The notes beneath the pieces were generated by a model, which saw only the letters and a program-made list of their open reading frames with translations, did not search any database and had not been told where the DNA came from. 64,000 nucleotides of DNA from Arsenicitalea aurantiaca (lineage in GTDB: Bacteria > Pseudomonadota > Alphaproteobacteria > Rhizobiales > Devosiaceae), in assembly GCF_003994485.1 (NCBI RefSeq), contig NZ_RZNJ01000003.1:372525-436524 (forward strand), given 5' to 3'. The first letter of the stretch is position 1; the number at the start of each line of letters is the position of its first letter. A program made the position numbers and the translations under genes. Positions 43,521 through 51,121 of the stretch are shown here, piece by piece.

Positions 43521-44812
43521 TGCCACAGCGCCTCGACAGCGCCGCGCCCGGCTTCGACGCCGCTTTCGAAATGCTGCTCGGCTCCAAGCGCGAAGCCTCC
43601 CAGGAAGTGGGGGATGCGGTCACGACAATTCTCGAGGATGTGAGGAGGCGTGGCGACGAAGCCCTGATCACGCTCACCGAGCGGTTCGACAGGCAGAGCC
43701 TGACCCCCACCACCCTCCGCTTTTCGGCCGACGAGATCGATGCGGCCCATCGCGACCTCAGGCCTGAAGTGCGCGAGGCGCTTGAAACCGCGCATGGGCG
43801 CATCCTCTCCCATCACGAAAAGCAGAAACCGCAGGACCATATCTACGAGGATCATCTGGGCGTGACGCTCGGCACGATCTGGACGGCTATCGAGGCCGTC
43901 GGGCTCTATGTGCCCGGTGGCACGGCTTCCTATCCATCCTCGGTCCTGATGAATGCCGTGCCCGCCAAGGTCGCGGGGGTAGAACGGTTGGCGATGGTCG
44001 TCCCGACCCCCGACGGGATCGTCAACCCGGTCGTGCTCGCCGCAGCGCGCATCGCGGGTGTGGACGAAATCTATCGCGTCGGTGGCGCGCAGGCGGTTGC
44101 GGCGCTCGCCTATGGCACCGAGACGATCCAGCCGGTGAGCAAGATCGTGGGTCCGGGCAATGCCTATGTCGCAGCGGCGAAACGGCAGGTCTTCGGCACT
44201 GTCGGCATCGACATGATCGCAGGTCCCTCCGAGGTTCTGGTCATTGCCGATGGATCGGCCAATCCTGCGTGGGTGGCCGCGGATCTGCTGGCCCAGGCCG
44301 AGCACGGTGGCGGCGCCCAGTCGATCCTCGTGACGACGGACGATGCGCTCGCCGATGCGGTCGAGGCCGAAGTGCTGCGGCAGCTCGCAATGCTCCCCCG
44401 CGCGGAAATCGCCGGGGCGGGCTGGGACGAGTACGGCGCCGTGATTACCGTCGGGTCGCTGGAGGAAGCCGCACGGCTCGCCAACCGCATCGCCTCCGAG
44501 CATGTCGAACTCGCCGTCGATGATCCCCGCGCGCTGATGGCCCGCATCCGCAATGCCGGCGCGATCTTCCTCGGGCACCACACGCCCGAGGCCATCGGCG
44601 ACTATGTCGGGGGCTCCAACCATGTGCTGCCCACGGCACGTTCGGCGCGCTTCGCGTCGGGGCTTGGCGTCCTCGACTTCATGAAGCGCACTTCGGTTCT
44701 GGGCTGCGATCCCGGCTCGCTCGCCGAACTTGCGGGCGCCGCAATTACGCTTGCCGATACCGAGGGGCTCGCCGCCCACGGCCGCTCCGTTTCCATCCGG
44801 CTCAACCGGTAG
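43520..44812 (+). CDS. hisD: Histidinol dehydrogenase
   Basis: The 430-residue zinc enzyme carries out the last two oxidations of histidine synthesis, L-histidinol to L-histidine. Family motifs are YVPGGTASYPSSVLMNAVPA, GPGNAYVAAAKRQVFG, IDMIAGPSEVLVIADG and the zinc/substrate His pair in AEHGGGAQ and SEHVELAV. The ATG at 43520 overlaps the DUF2948 stop. It sits far from other his genes, as usual in this group. Confidence 0.97.
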   Translation: MPQRLDSAAPGFDAAFEMLLGSKREASQEVGDAVTTILEDVRRRGDEALITLTERFDRQSLTPTTLRFSADEIDAAHRDLRPEVREALETAHGRILSHHEKQKPQDHIYEDHLGVTLGTIWTAIEAVGLYVPGGTASYPSSVLMNAVPAKVAGVERLAMVVPTPDGIVNPVVLAAARIAGVDEIYRVGGAQAVAALAYGTETIQPVSKIVGPGNAYVAAAKRQVFGTVGIDMIAGPSEVLVIADGSANPAWVAADLLAQAEHGGGAQSILVTTDDALADAVEAEVLRQLAMLPRAEIAGAGWDEYGAVITVGSLEEAARLANRIASEHVELAVDDPRALMARIRNAGAIFLGHHTPEAIGDYVGGSNHVLPTARSARFASGLGVLDFMKRTSVLGCDPGSLAELAGAAITLADTEGLAAHGRSVSIRLNR

Positions 44813-44816
44813 GGCA

Positions 44817-45779
44817 ATGGTCTCGGGTCCGCGCGAATTCGAGCCGACGGACCGGGTCGTTGCGGTGACGCTCGATCCCAACACGATCGCCTCGACCGAT
44901 CCGGACGAGGTGCATGAATGGCGGATCGCGATCTACGATCTGGTCGAGGACAATCGTTTCGCGCCTGCCCGGGTCCGCGCGCGGGGACCATTCGCGCTTC
45001 ACGTCTCGATCGTGGGCAACTGGATCGTGCTCGACGTACGTGACCCGGAGACCTATCAGCCGGTCTCGGCCCATTATCTCTCGCTCACGCCTTTTCGGCG
45101 GCTGATCCGCGATTACTTCCGGATCCGCGACAGCTATTACGACGCGATCAAGACCGCCTCGACCTTTCAGATCGAAGCGGTCGACATGGGTCGGCGCGGC
45201 ATTCACAACGAGGCGGCCGAGCTCCTGCGCACCCGGCTCGAGGGCAAGCTCGACATGGACCTCAATACGGCCCGGCGTCTCTTCACGCTCATCTGCGCGG
45301 TGCAGCCCTATGCGAGCCGGATCGACGAGCGGGTCAGCGAACTCCCCAGCGTGCTCTTCGTCTGCTCGATGAATTCGGTGCGCTCCCCGATCGCCGCCGC
45401 ACTCGCCCGCCGGCTCTATCCCGGGCGCCTGATCGCCCGTTCGGCCGGCGTCCGCTCCGGCAAGGCGGACGGGTTCGTCCATGAGGTGATGGAGGAGATC
45501 GGCGTCGACATGTCGGTGCACACCCCGCACACCATGGACGAACTCATCGCCAATCATTTCGATCTCGTCGTGACGCTTTCGGGGGATGCGCCCGAGGCCG
45601 TCGCCCGTCGCGGGCTCGAAATGGGCACGATCGAGCATTGGCCGATGGATGATCCCGCAGCGGTGGAAGGCAATCGCGAGGCGGTGCTCGCGGCCTATCG
45701 CACCTTGCGCGACACGCTGCAGCTGCGGCTGCGCGAGCGGTTGGAACCCTTGATTTCTGGTGGTTCACAAAGCATTTGA
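44817..45779 (+). CDS. Fusion of UPF0262 domain and low-molecular-weight phosphatase domain
   Basis: The 320-residue frame joins two proteins that are usually separate neighbours. Residues 1-160 are UPF0262 (SLTPFRRLIRDYF, EAVDMGRRGIHNEAA, DLNTARRLFTLIC). The single-domain protein normally ends right after that last motif. After a linker of about 17 residues, 178-310 form an LMW-phosphatase/ArsC-like domain with the P-loop VLFVCSMNSVRSP (Cys183, Arg189, C-x5-R-S) and a late MDDPAAVEG Asp. There is no stop, start or frameshift at the join. It lies 4 nt after hisD and upstream of infA. The phosphatase substrate is unknown. Confidence 0.93.
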   Translation: MVSGPREFEPTDRVVAVTLDPNTIASTDPDEVHEWRIAIYDLVEDNRFAPARVRARGPFALHVSIVGNWIVLDVRDPETYQPVSAHYLSLTPFRRLIRDYFRIRDSYYDAIKTASTFQIEAVDMGRRGIHNEAAELLRTRLEGKLDMDLNTARRLFTLICAVQPYASRIDERVSELPSVLFVCSMNSVRSPIAAALARRLYPGRLIARSAGVRSGKADGFVHEVMEEIGVDMSVHTPHTMDELIANHFDLVVTLSGDAPEAVARRGLEMGTIEHWPMDDPAAVEGNREAVLAAYRTLRDTLQLRLRERLEPLISGGSQSI

Positions 45780-45866
45780 CTTCCTATAGGTTGCGCCGAA
45801 ATCCGGCCCCGCCGCCCTTTGCGCCCATTGAAGCACAAGCGCCGCGGGTCCTTCTCAGGAGACAGT

Positions 45867-46085
45867 ATGGCTAAAGAAGAAGTGCTCGAATTTCCGGGCG
45901 TCGTTACGGAATTGCTTCCGAACGCGACGTTCCGGGTGAAGCTGGAAAACGATCACGAGATCATCGCCCACACCGCAGGTCGCATGCGCAAGAACCGCAT
46001 TCGCGTGCTGGCGGGCGACAAGGTGCTGTGCGAGATGACCCCGTACGACCTCACCAAGGGCCGCATCACCTACCGCTTCAAGTAA
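45867..46085 (+). CDS. infA: Translation initiation factor IF-1
   Basis: The 72-residue S1/OB-fold protein [20 protein letters not shown] ends in KGRITYRFK, matching the family end to end. It binds the ribosomal A site with IF-2 and IF-3. The ATG has AGGAGA upstream. It is followed after 27 nt by maf. Confidence 0.98.
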   Translation: MAKEEVLEFPGVVTELLPNATFRVKLENDHEIIAHTAGRMRKNRIRVLAGDKVLCEMTPYDLTKGRITYRFK

Positions 46086-46112
46086 GCGACGCCTCAGCCT
46101 GAAGGACGTGCC

Positions 46113-46751
46113 ATGGCCAGCCGCCCGGAACTCATCCTTGCTTCCGCGTCTCCGCGGCGCCTCGCGCTCCTCAACCAGATCGGCATAGAGCCAGAGCATC
46201 TGGTGCCGGCCGATGTGGATGAGACGCCCGAAAAGGGCGAGCTGCCCCGCAAGCTTGCCGCACGCCTCGCTGACGAGAAGGCACTGAGCGCCCAGCACAA
46301 GGCCCGCACCGCCGGCTTTGCACAAAACGCGCTCGTGCTCTCGGGCGATACGGTCGTTGCCGTCGGGCGGCGCATCCTGCCCAAGGCAGAGACGATGGAA
46401 GAAGCGAGCGAATGCCTGCAGCTCCTCTCGGGGCGCTCGCATCGCGTGTTCACCTCGGTCACCGTGCTGACACCAGGCAACCAGATGCGGCGCCGGCTCG
46501 TCGAAACGCGCATCCGCTTCAAGCGCCTCTCCACGCGCGAAATCGAGGCTTACCTCGCGAGCGCCGAATGGCGGGGCAAGGCCGGGGGTTACGCGATCCA
46601 GGGGATCGCCGGGGCGTTCGTGCTGAAGCTCGTCGGCTCGTACTCCGCCGTCGTCGGCCTGCCGCTGCACGAAACGGTCTCGCTGCTCGCCGGCGAAGGG
46701 TATCCCGTGCACTTCAACTGGCTCAACCTCGCCAATCTCTCGAGCGTCTAG
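46113..46751 (+). CDS. maf: Maf-like nucleotide pyrophosphatase
   Basis: The 212-residue protein has Maf motifs: [16 protein letters not shown] at the N-terminus, [15 protein letters not shown] and [12 protein letters not shown]. Maf proteins hydrolyse non-canonical or modified nucleoside triphosphates (house-cleaning). The gene lies between infA and yacG, the conserved order, and ends 5 nt before yacG. Confidence 0.95.
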   Translation: MASRPELILASASPRRLALLNQIGIEPEHLVPADVDETPEKGELPRKLAARLADEKALSAQHKARTAGFAQNALVLSGDTVVAVGRRILPKAETMEEASECLQLLSGRSHRVFTSVTVLTPGNQMRRRLVETRIRFKRLSTREIEAYLASAEWRGKAGGYAIQGIAGAFVLKLVGSYSAVVGLPLHETVSLLAGEGYPVHFNWLNLANLSSV

Positions 46752-46756
46752 CCGCA

Positions 46757-46975
46757 ATGGCCGACAACGTCATTCCGCTTCGCCCGGTCCGCCCCTGCCC
46801 CATATGCGGGCAGAACTCGAGCCAGGCCTTTCATCCCTTCTGCTCGGGGCGCTGCGCCGATATCGATCTCAACCGCTGGCTTACCGGCAGCTATGTGATC
46901 CCGGCGGGCACCGGCGAAGACGATGGCGGGGATGATGCCCCGGGCCTGCCCGCTCCGGAAGACGACGACATCTGA
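46757..46975 (+). CDS. yacG: DNA gyrase inhibitor YacG, zinc-finger protein
   Basis: The 72-residue protein has the YacG four-cysteine zinc finger (CPICGQ and FCSGRCADIDLNRW) and an acidic tail. YacG binds the GyrB domain of gyrase and inhibits it in E. coli. It is coupled to maf. Confidence 0.95.
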   Translation: MADNVIPLRPVRPCPICGQNSSQAFHPFCSGRCADIDLNRWLTGSYVIPAGTGEDDGGDDAPGLPAPEDDDI

Positions 46976-47032
46976 GCGCAGGAGACCAAGGGTCGCATCG
47001 CCATTCATCGGCGATGCTCTAGGCTTCCCCTC

Positions 47033-47323
47033 ATGCTCAGGACCTTTCGCATCGTCGCCCTCTTCGAGGGCCTGACCACGCTGGCGCTTTTCCTCGTCGC
47101 CATGCCCGCCAAGCATGTCTTCGGCTTTCCGGCGCTCGTGCCGCCGGTGGGCCTCGTCCATGGGATCGCGTTTCTCGCCTATATCGCCATGATGGTCGCG
47201 GCCTTCAGCGGGCAGGGCTATGCCCCCGCGACCTGGGCGCGCACGACGATCGCGTCCTTCTTTCCTTTCGGCACCTTCCTCAACGATCCCCATCTGAAGC
47301 GGCTCGAAGCAAAAGCCGCCTGA
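47033..47323 (+). CDS. DUF3817 family membrane protein
   Basis: The 96-residue protein has three hydrophobic segments and the DUF3817 features FRIVALFEGLTTLALFLVAM and GLVHGIAFLAYIAMM. The function is unknown. It follows yacG by 57 nt and may end the housekeeping block. A small hairpin (CCGGCG/CGCCGG, 47324-47346) follows the stop. Confidence 0.9.
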   Translation: MLRTFRIVALFEGLTTLALFLVAMPAKHVFGFPALVPPVGLVHGIAFLAYIAMMVAAFSGQGYAPATWARTTIASFFPFGTFLNDPHLKRLEAKAA

Positions 47324-47355
47324 CCGGCGCCCGATATGGACGCCGGCCGAGACAC

Positions 47356-48147
47356 TCAGCGTTCAAGGGCAAGCCGGATGGCTCGCTCCACCGCATTATA
47401 GGCGCCATCGGACCTTTCGAACGCGAACTCTCCGCGCGGCAGCAATGGCGGCTGGGCCATGAAGCGAGGCTCCGTGCCGTGGTGCGGCTGGGCTGCATGA
47501 ACGATAAACGGATGGCAGAGATAGACCGTCCCCGGCGCGCCGACCGCGAGCACTTCGGGACGATGGGCGCTTTCGGCAAACCCCGTTGCCGCCAGCTCGC
47601 GCAGGGTAAGCCCATCCGGTCCGGCGGGCGCAAGGCGCCGGGCGATATCGAGATGGGAGCCGGCGCGAATGCGCGTCGGTGCATCCTTCTCCCCCACGTC
47701 CGAAAAGAGGAACAGCATGAGAAGCGCCCGGCCGCGCGAGGTGATGTTCGCACGCCAGGAGAGAAAGTCGGGATCCTCCGTGCCGAAGCTCACATCGATG
47801 TGCCAGCCCGCATCCCCCGGGTCCTCGGGGGAAGGAAAGCGGATCGGGAAGGTACCGAGACTGTTCCGCGGCAGCCACCGCCCCTCCCCGACCAGTGCAT
47901 CGAACGCGCCGTGGAGGACGCGCGAGCCGACCGCCTCGGCAAAAGGCGGCAGCCCGAGCTCGCCGATGCGAACGACAGGCCGCGTCCAGGTCCTGGGATC
48001 TTCCGGATCGCAACCACTGGCCCGCCAGAGGATGGCCCGTGCCCGATCGGCCGTCTCAGCCGAAAAGGCGCCGTCGATCCGCAGGAAGCCTTCGGTGATG
48101 AAATGATCGATGTCTGCGCCGCCAAGGGCGCCAGATGAATTGTGCAT
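47356..48147 (-). CDS. Phytanoyl-CoA dioxygenase family protein
   Basis: The 263-residue protein is a non-haem Fe(II)/2-oxoglutarate-dependent oxygenase. The His-x-Asp iron ligands are in GWHIDVSFG, the distal His in HPFIVHAAQPHHGTEPRFMA, and Arg of the latter motif would bind 2-oxoglutarate. The substrate is unknown, since bacterial members hydroxylate many small molecules. It is transcribed alone. Confidence 0.88.
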   Translation of the reverse strand: MHNSSGALGGADIDHFITEGFLRIDGAFSAETADRARAILWRASGCDPEDPRTWTRPVVRIGELGLPPFAEAVGSRVLHGAFDALVGEGRWLPRNSLGTFPIRFPSPEDPGDAGWHIDVSFGTEDPDFLSWRANITSRGRALLMLFLFSDVGEKDAPTRIRAGSHLDIARRLAPAGPDGLTLRELAATGFAESAHRPEVLAVGAPGTVYLCHPFIVHAAQPHHGTEPRFMAQPPLLPRGEFAFERSDGAYNAVERAIRLALER

Positions 48148-48401
48148 GGTGATGATCTCGCAAGGAGGCCGCCCGCCCGCTATCGAGCGGTTGCGGCCGT
48201 AAATACCGACGCCATGGCGCCATTCCAGTTCTGCCTCTGCGGCAGCTGCCTCAGGCGGCTAGGAAATGGGCGCTTGCGAAATTGCGAGTGATGAACTGCA
48301 TGATGAAAGAATGCTAGCGGACCGGGTGATCCGTGACAAGCCGGGCTGGCTTGCCGACAGATGACGGGCGGTGCAGGCTTCCGCGACGAATCGGGAACGC
48401 T

Positions 48402-48788
48402 ATGACACTGACCACGACCCTACTCGCCATAGCGGCCGGCGGCGCGATCGGGGGCGCGCTGAGGATGCTTCTCGCCGAAGCCGTGCAGCGGCGCACCAAA
48501 AGCCCGTTCCCTTTTGGGACGCTGATGGTCAACGCCAGCGGCGCCCTCGCGATCGGGCTTCTAGCCGGCGTCGCGGGCCCCGCTCCCTGGGCGCCGCACT
48601 GGCTCTTTCTGATCACCGGCATTTTGGGAAGCTACACCACGGTTTCGGCCTTCAGCCTGCAAACACTGGTGCTCGCCCGGACGGGCAGGATGGATCTCGC
48701 GCTGCTCAATATCGGCCTGTCGCTCGGCCTCTGCCTCGGGTTGGTCGGGCTCGGGTTCTGGCTTGCAGGCCGCCTATGGGGGCTATGA
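48402..48788 (+). CDS. crcB: Fluoride efflux channel CrcB/Fluc, subunit 1
   Basis: The 128-residue membrane protein has four helices and Fluc motifs GGAIGGALRMLLAEAVQR, FPFGTLMVNASGALAIGLL and TTVSAFSLQT. The ATG at 48402 is chosen because the GGAIGG motif then sits in helix 1. It overlaps the second crcB by 4 bp (ATGA). Paired crcB genes often make heterodimeric channels of opposite topology. No fluoride riboswitch was convincing upstream. Confidence 0.92.
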   Translation: MTLTTTLLAIAAGGAIGGALRMLLAEAVQRRTKSPFPFGTLMVNASGALAIGLLAGVAGPAPWAPHWLFLITGILGSYTTVSAFSLQTLVLARTGRMDLALLNIGLSLGLCLGLVGLGFWLAGRLWGL

Positions 48789-49180
48789 CGCGCATGCTCC
48801 CCGTCCTTGCGACTGCCGCCGGCAGTGCTTTCGGTGCACTTGCCCGATACGGCATCGGTCTCTTTACGGAGGCAGGATCTTTTCCCCTCGGCACGCTTCT
48901 CGCCAACGGCATCGGCGCCTTTCTTATCGGGCTCGGCGCTTCGCTTCTGGGGCCACAGGGGCCTGGGCGAAACATCCCGCTGCTCGGCTTTTTGCTCCTC
49001 ACCGGCTTTTGCGGCGGCTTCACGACCTTTTCGATGTTCAGCCTCGAAACGCTGCTGCTCTTTGCAGCCGGGGATGTCGCGACGGCCGGGCTCAATGTCG
49101 GGCTTTCGCTCATCGTCTGGCTTCTGGCGGTCGGCATTGGTCACGTCCTCGGCCAACGCCTCATTGTCGGGCCATTCTAA
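48785..49180 (+). CDS. crcB: Fluoride efflux channel CrcB/Fluc, subunit 2
   Basis: The 131-residue protein shows the same family with GSAFGALARYGIGLF, FPLGTLLANGIGAFLIG and FCGGFTTFSMFSLET. The two paralogues are clearly diverged, consistent with a heterodimer. Its stop overlaps the convergent hydrolase stop by 4 bp. Confidence 0.93.
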   Translation: MTRMLPVLATAAGSAFGALARYGIGLFTEAGSFPLGTLLANGIGAFLIGLGASLLGPQGPGRNIPLLGFLLLTGFCGGFTTFSMFSLETLLLFAAGDVATAGLNVGLSLIVWLLAVGIGHVLGQRLIVGPF

Positions 49181-50097
49181 AGACCATTGCGGGCGAGGAA
49201 GGCGTCGAGTGCTCCCGCCCAGACCGCTTCGGGCGCGAGCGCCAGGGCGTGCCCATCGCCTTTAATCGGTGGCAGCAGGACGAATTCCGCGTCTGCACCG
49301 GCGCCGCGATAGGCCGCCGCCAGCTCGCGCGCCAGTGCGGGGGCGAAATAGCTGTCGTTCTCGGCATAGAGAAGAAGTGTCGGCACACCTGCGCCCGTCC
49401 CGAGCGCACCGGCCGCGGCGACCAGCCGATCGGGCGCGCAATTGTTCTCCGCCCGCCCCAGATTGCGCCCGCCCCGCCCCGCGGCAATGCCGATAATCGC
49501 GCCGATGCGGGCCCGATCGCCAGCCAGGGCCAGCGCGCCCCAGCCGCCCGCCGAATTGCCGATGACGAGGGCCGGCGCATTGCTGATGCCCTCGAGGTCC
49601 AGCCCGAACGCGAGCGCAGCTGCGATGGCGCCCGCCGTCGCACGGGCGGAGCCGAGATAGTCGGGGCTGAGGCACGGCCCCTGATCTTCGCGATAGGGCC
49701 CGCCGGCTCGGCCGTGGCCGGGGCGCTCGGCAATCAGCACCGCATAGCCGCGCCGGTTGAGCCAGGCCGCGAGCGCCGGAAACTGCGGGAAATCGGCTTG
49801 AGCGCGCGCGGCGGGGCTCTGCGCCGAACCGTGGGCAATGAGGGCGAGCCGGAATGGCCCCGCACCCGCCGGCCGGAAAAGCTGCGCCCGCATGGCGACG
49901 CCCGCCTCGACATAGGGGATCGTGAAGAGATCGCGGGCGCCGACATCGGTTTCCAAGAGCGCCTCGGCCGGCGCTACGGTTCGGCCCGGCATGGCTGTGG
50001 GGGAGCAGCCGAGAAGAGCCGAGGAAAGAAGGAAAGCGAGACCGCCGACAAACCATCTGCCAGACAGAATATGGCGATGGCGGGGGGAAGCCGGCAT
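49177..50097 (-). CDS. Alpha/beta hydrolase, predicted lipoprotein
   Basis: The 306-residue protein has a signal sequence with lipobox SSALLGC (Cys about 31), then an alpha/beta-hydrolase fold. The oxyanion region is IAHGSAQSP, the nucleophile elbow is GNSAGG, and Asp and His are probably in LLYAENDSYF and KGDGHALA. The substrate is unknown. Anchored hydrolases of this kind act in the periplasm. Confidence 0.85.
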   Translation of the reverse strand: MPASPRHRHILSGRWFVGGLAFLLSSALLGCSPTAMPGRTVAPAEALLETDVGARDLFTIPYVEAGVAMRAQLFRPAGAGPFRLALIAHGSAQSPAARAQADFPQFPALAAWLNRRGYAVLIAERPGHGRAGGPYREDQGPCLSPDYLGSARATAGAIAAALAFGLDLEGISNAPALVIGNSAGGWGALALAGDRARIGAIIGIAAGRGGRNLGRAENNCAPDRLVAAAGALGTGAGVPTLLLYAENDSYFAPALARELAAAYRGAGADAEFVLLPPIKGDGHALALAPEAVWAGALDAFLARNGL

Positions 50098-50111
50098 GTC
50101 TCGCCTCCGGT

Positions 50112-50660
50112 TCAGGCGCCCGTGGGCCCGAGCTTGCGCAGGCTGCGATAGAGCGTTGCCCGCGACACGCCCAGCTGCCGCGCGACTTCGGCCGCGGTGC
50201 GCCCGCCTGCCTCGAACAGTTCGCGTGCCCGCCCGATCTCCTCTGGCGAGAGGCGCGGCGGCCGGCCCGGACCGTGCTCCGCCCTGCCGACCACTGGACG
50301 CCGCGCGCCATTATGATGGGCGGCAATCCGCGCCAGCGCCTTCAGCGCGCCGGCGGTGCCCGGCGTTTCGGTATCGAAATCGCCGTCGAGCGTGCGGATG
50401 CGGATGCCGCGCGCGACGAGTTCCTCGAGCCGCAGCACCAGCGGCCCGACCGCCGTTGCCAGATGCTCGAGGGTCGTGACGACCAGAATGTCGCCCGACC
50501 GCATGTCCCCGAGCAGGGCCGAAAAGGAGGTGCCGGATCCCGCCTGCCGCCGGGCCCGCGAATCAATGACGACGCGCCCGCACCCGAAGGCCTCGAGCGC
50601 GGCGACTGCCGAGACGATATCGCCGTCCGGCCCTCCGCCATGAAGATAACCAACCTGCAT
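50112..50660 (-). CDS. Catalytically degenerate serine recombinase-like protein with HTH
   Basis: The 182-residue protein has the resolvase/invertase layout. Residues 1-115 keep the fold (VGYLHGGGP, DILVVTTLEHLATAVGPLVL, GALKALARIAAHH), and residues 133-177 form a resolvase-type helix-turn-helix (GRPPRLSPEE, TAAEVARQLGVSRATLYRSL). The active site is gone: the GYARVS motif reads GYLHGG, so Arg becomes His7 and Ser becomes Gly9. The arginines of the LDRLGR motif are also missing (LEHLAT). It cannot be an active recombinase. A DNA-binding regulator is the simplest reading. ATG at 50660 has GGGGGAAG; 14 nt from the hydrolase stop. Confidence 0.85.
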   Translation of the reverse strand: MQVGYLHGGGPDGDIVSAVAALEAFGCGRVVIDSRARRQAGSGTSFSALLGDMRSGDILVVTTLEHLATAVGPLVLRLEELVARGIRIRTLDGDFDTETPGTAGALKALARIAAHHNGARRPVVGRAEHGPGRPPRLSPEEIGRARELFEAGGRTAAEVARQLGVSRATLYRSLRKLGPTGA

Positions 50661-50705
50661 GTCTTCCCCCAATAGTTTACGCGCCGCACGGTGGCGGCAG
50701 TTTCA

Positions 50706-50723
50706 TGTGGCGCATGCGCCACA
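50706..50723. promoter_or_regulatory. 18-bp perfect palindrome, candidate operator
   Basis: TGTGGCGCATGCGCCACA is an exact palindrome placed 46 bp upstream of the degenerate recombinase start and about 400 bp before the autotransporter. It is a natural candidate site for the dimeric recombinase-like protein. Confidence 0.7.
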
Positions 50724-51121
50724 CGCACAGACGATTTCCTGGTCGGGGTCAGTCGCAGATTTCCGTCGGCGCGGATGGGGCGAACGTCTTTATCGTTATG
50801 CTTAAGACACTCTTGCCGTCCGCGCCTTCGTCGCCCCCACGACCAAGAAATGCGCAGCTCCCCTTATATAAAATTACGATGCGGATTGCAAATTTGCTTG
50901 CGAGATCGTTAACGCCTTGTCTCAAAACCGCACTTTTGCAACATCATCAATATCAATATGCACCGTTTGTTGCTCTGAGATTCAATTTTGACAGTACTTG
51001 TTCAAGTAAAAAGAGCGTGCCTAGATCGCCGATGAGGGTGGAGCAGAGTCTGTGCATGGGCACGCTCCACCGGACATTTTGGGGGCGCCACTCGGGTGCC
51101 GGAACGATCTGGGGACAGAGC
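50724..51121 (+). other. Long AT-rich leader of the autotransporter gene
   Basis: This stretch of about 400 bp has no supported gene. Its middle (about 50860-51012) is strikingly AT-rich for this genome and contains TATATAAAATTA-like promoter sequence, a TTGACA (50988-50993) and an ACTTG-TT-CAAGT inverted repeat (50996-51007). An in-frame upstream extension of the autotransporter exists, but it would place the signal peptide far from the N-terminus. Confidence 0.5.

Noticed and set aside
48302-48401. Possible fluoride riboswitch before crcB
   Set aside because: A short ATGACGGGCGG-like stretch recalled the motif, but the conserved pseudoknot elements and order could not be matched.
50112-50660. 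Active site-specific recombinase marking a mobile element or invertible promoter
   Set aside because: The nucleophile and key arginines are absent, and no flanking inverted repeats long enough for inversion were seen.
50705-51121. N-terminal extension of the autotransporter frame
   Set aside because: The frame is open, but it would put about 139 residues, including AT-rich promoter-like DNA, before a complete signal peptide.
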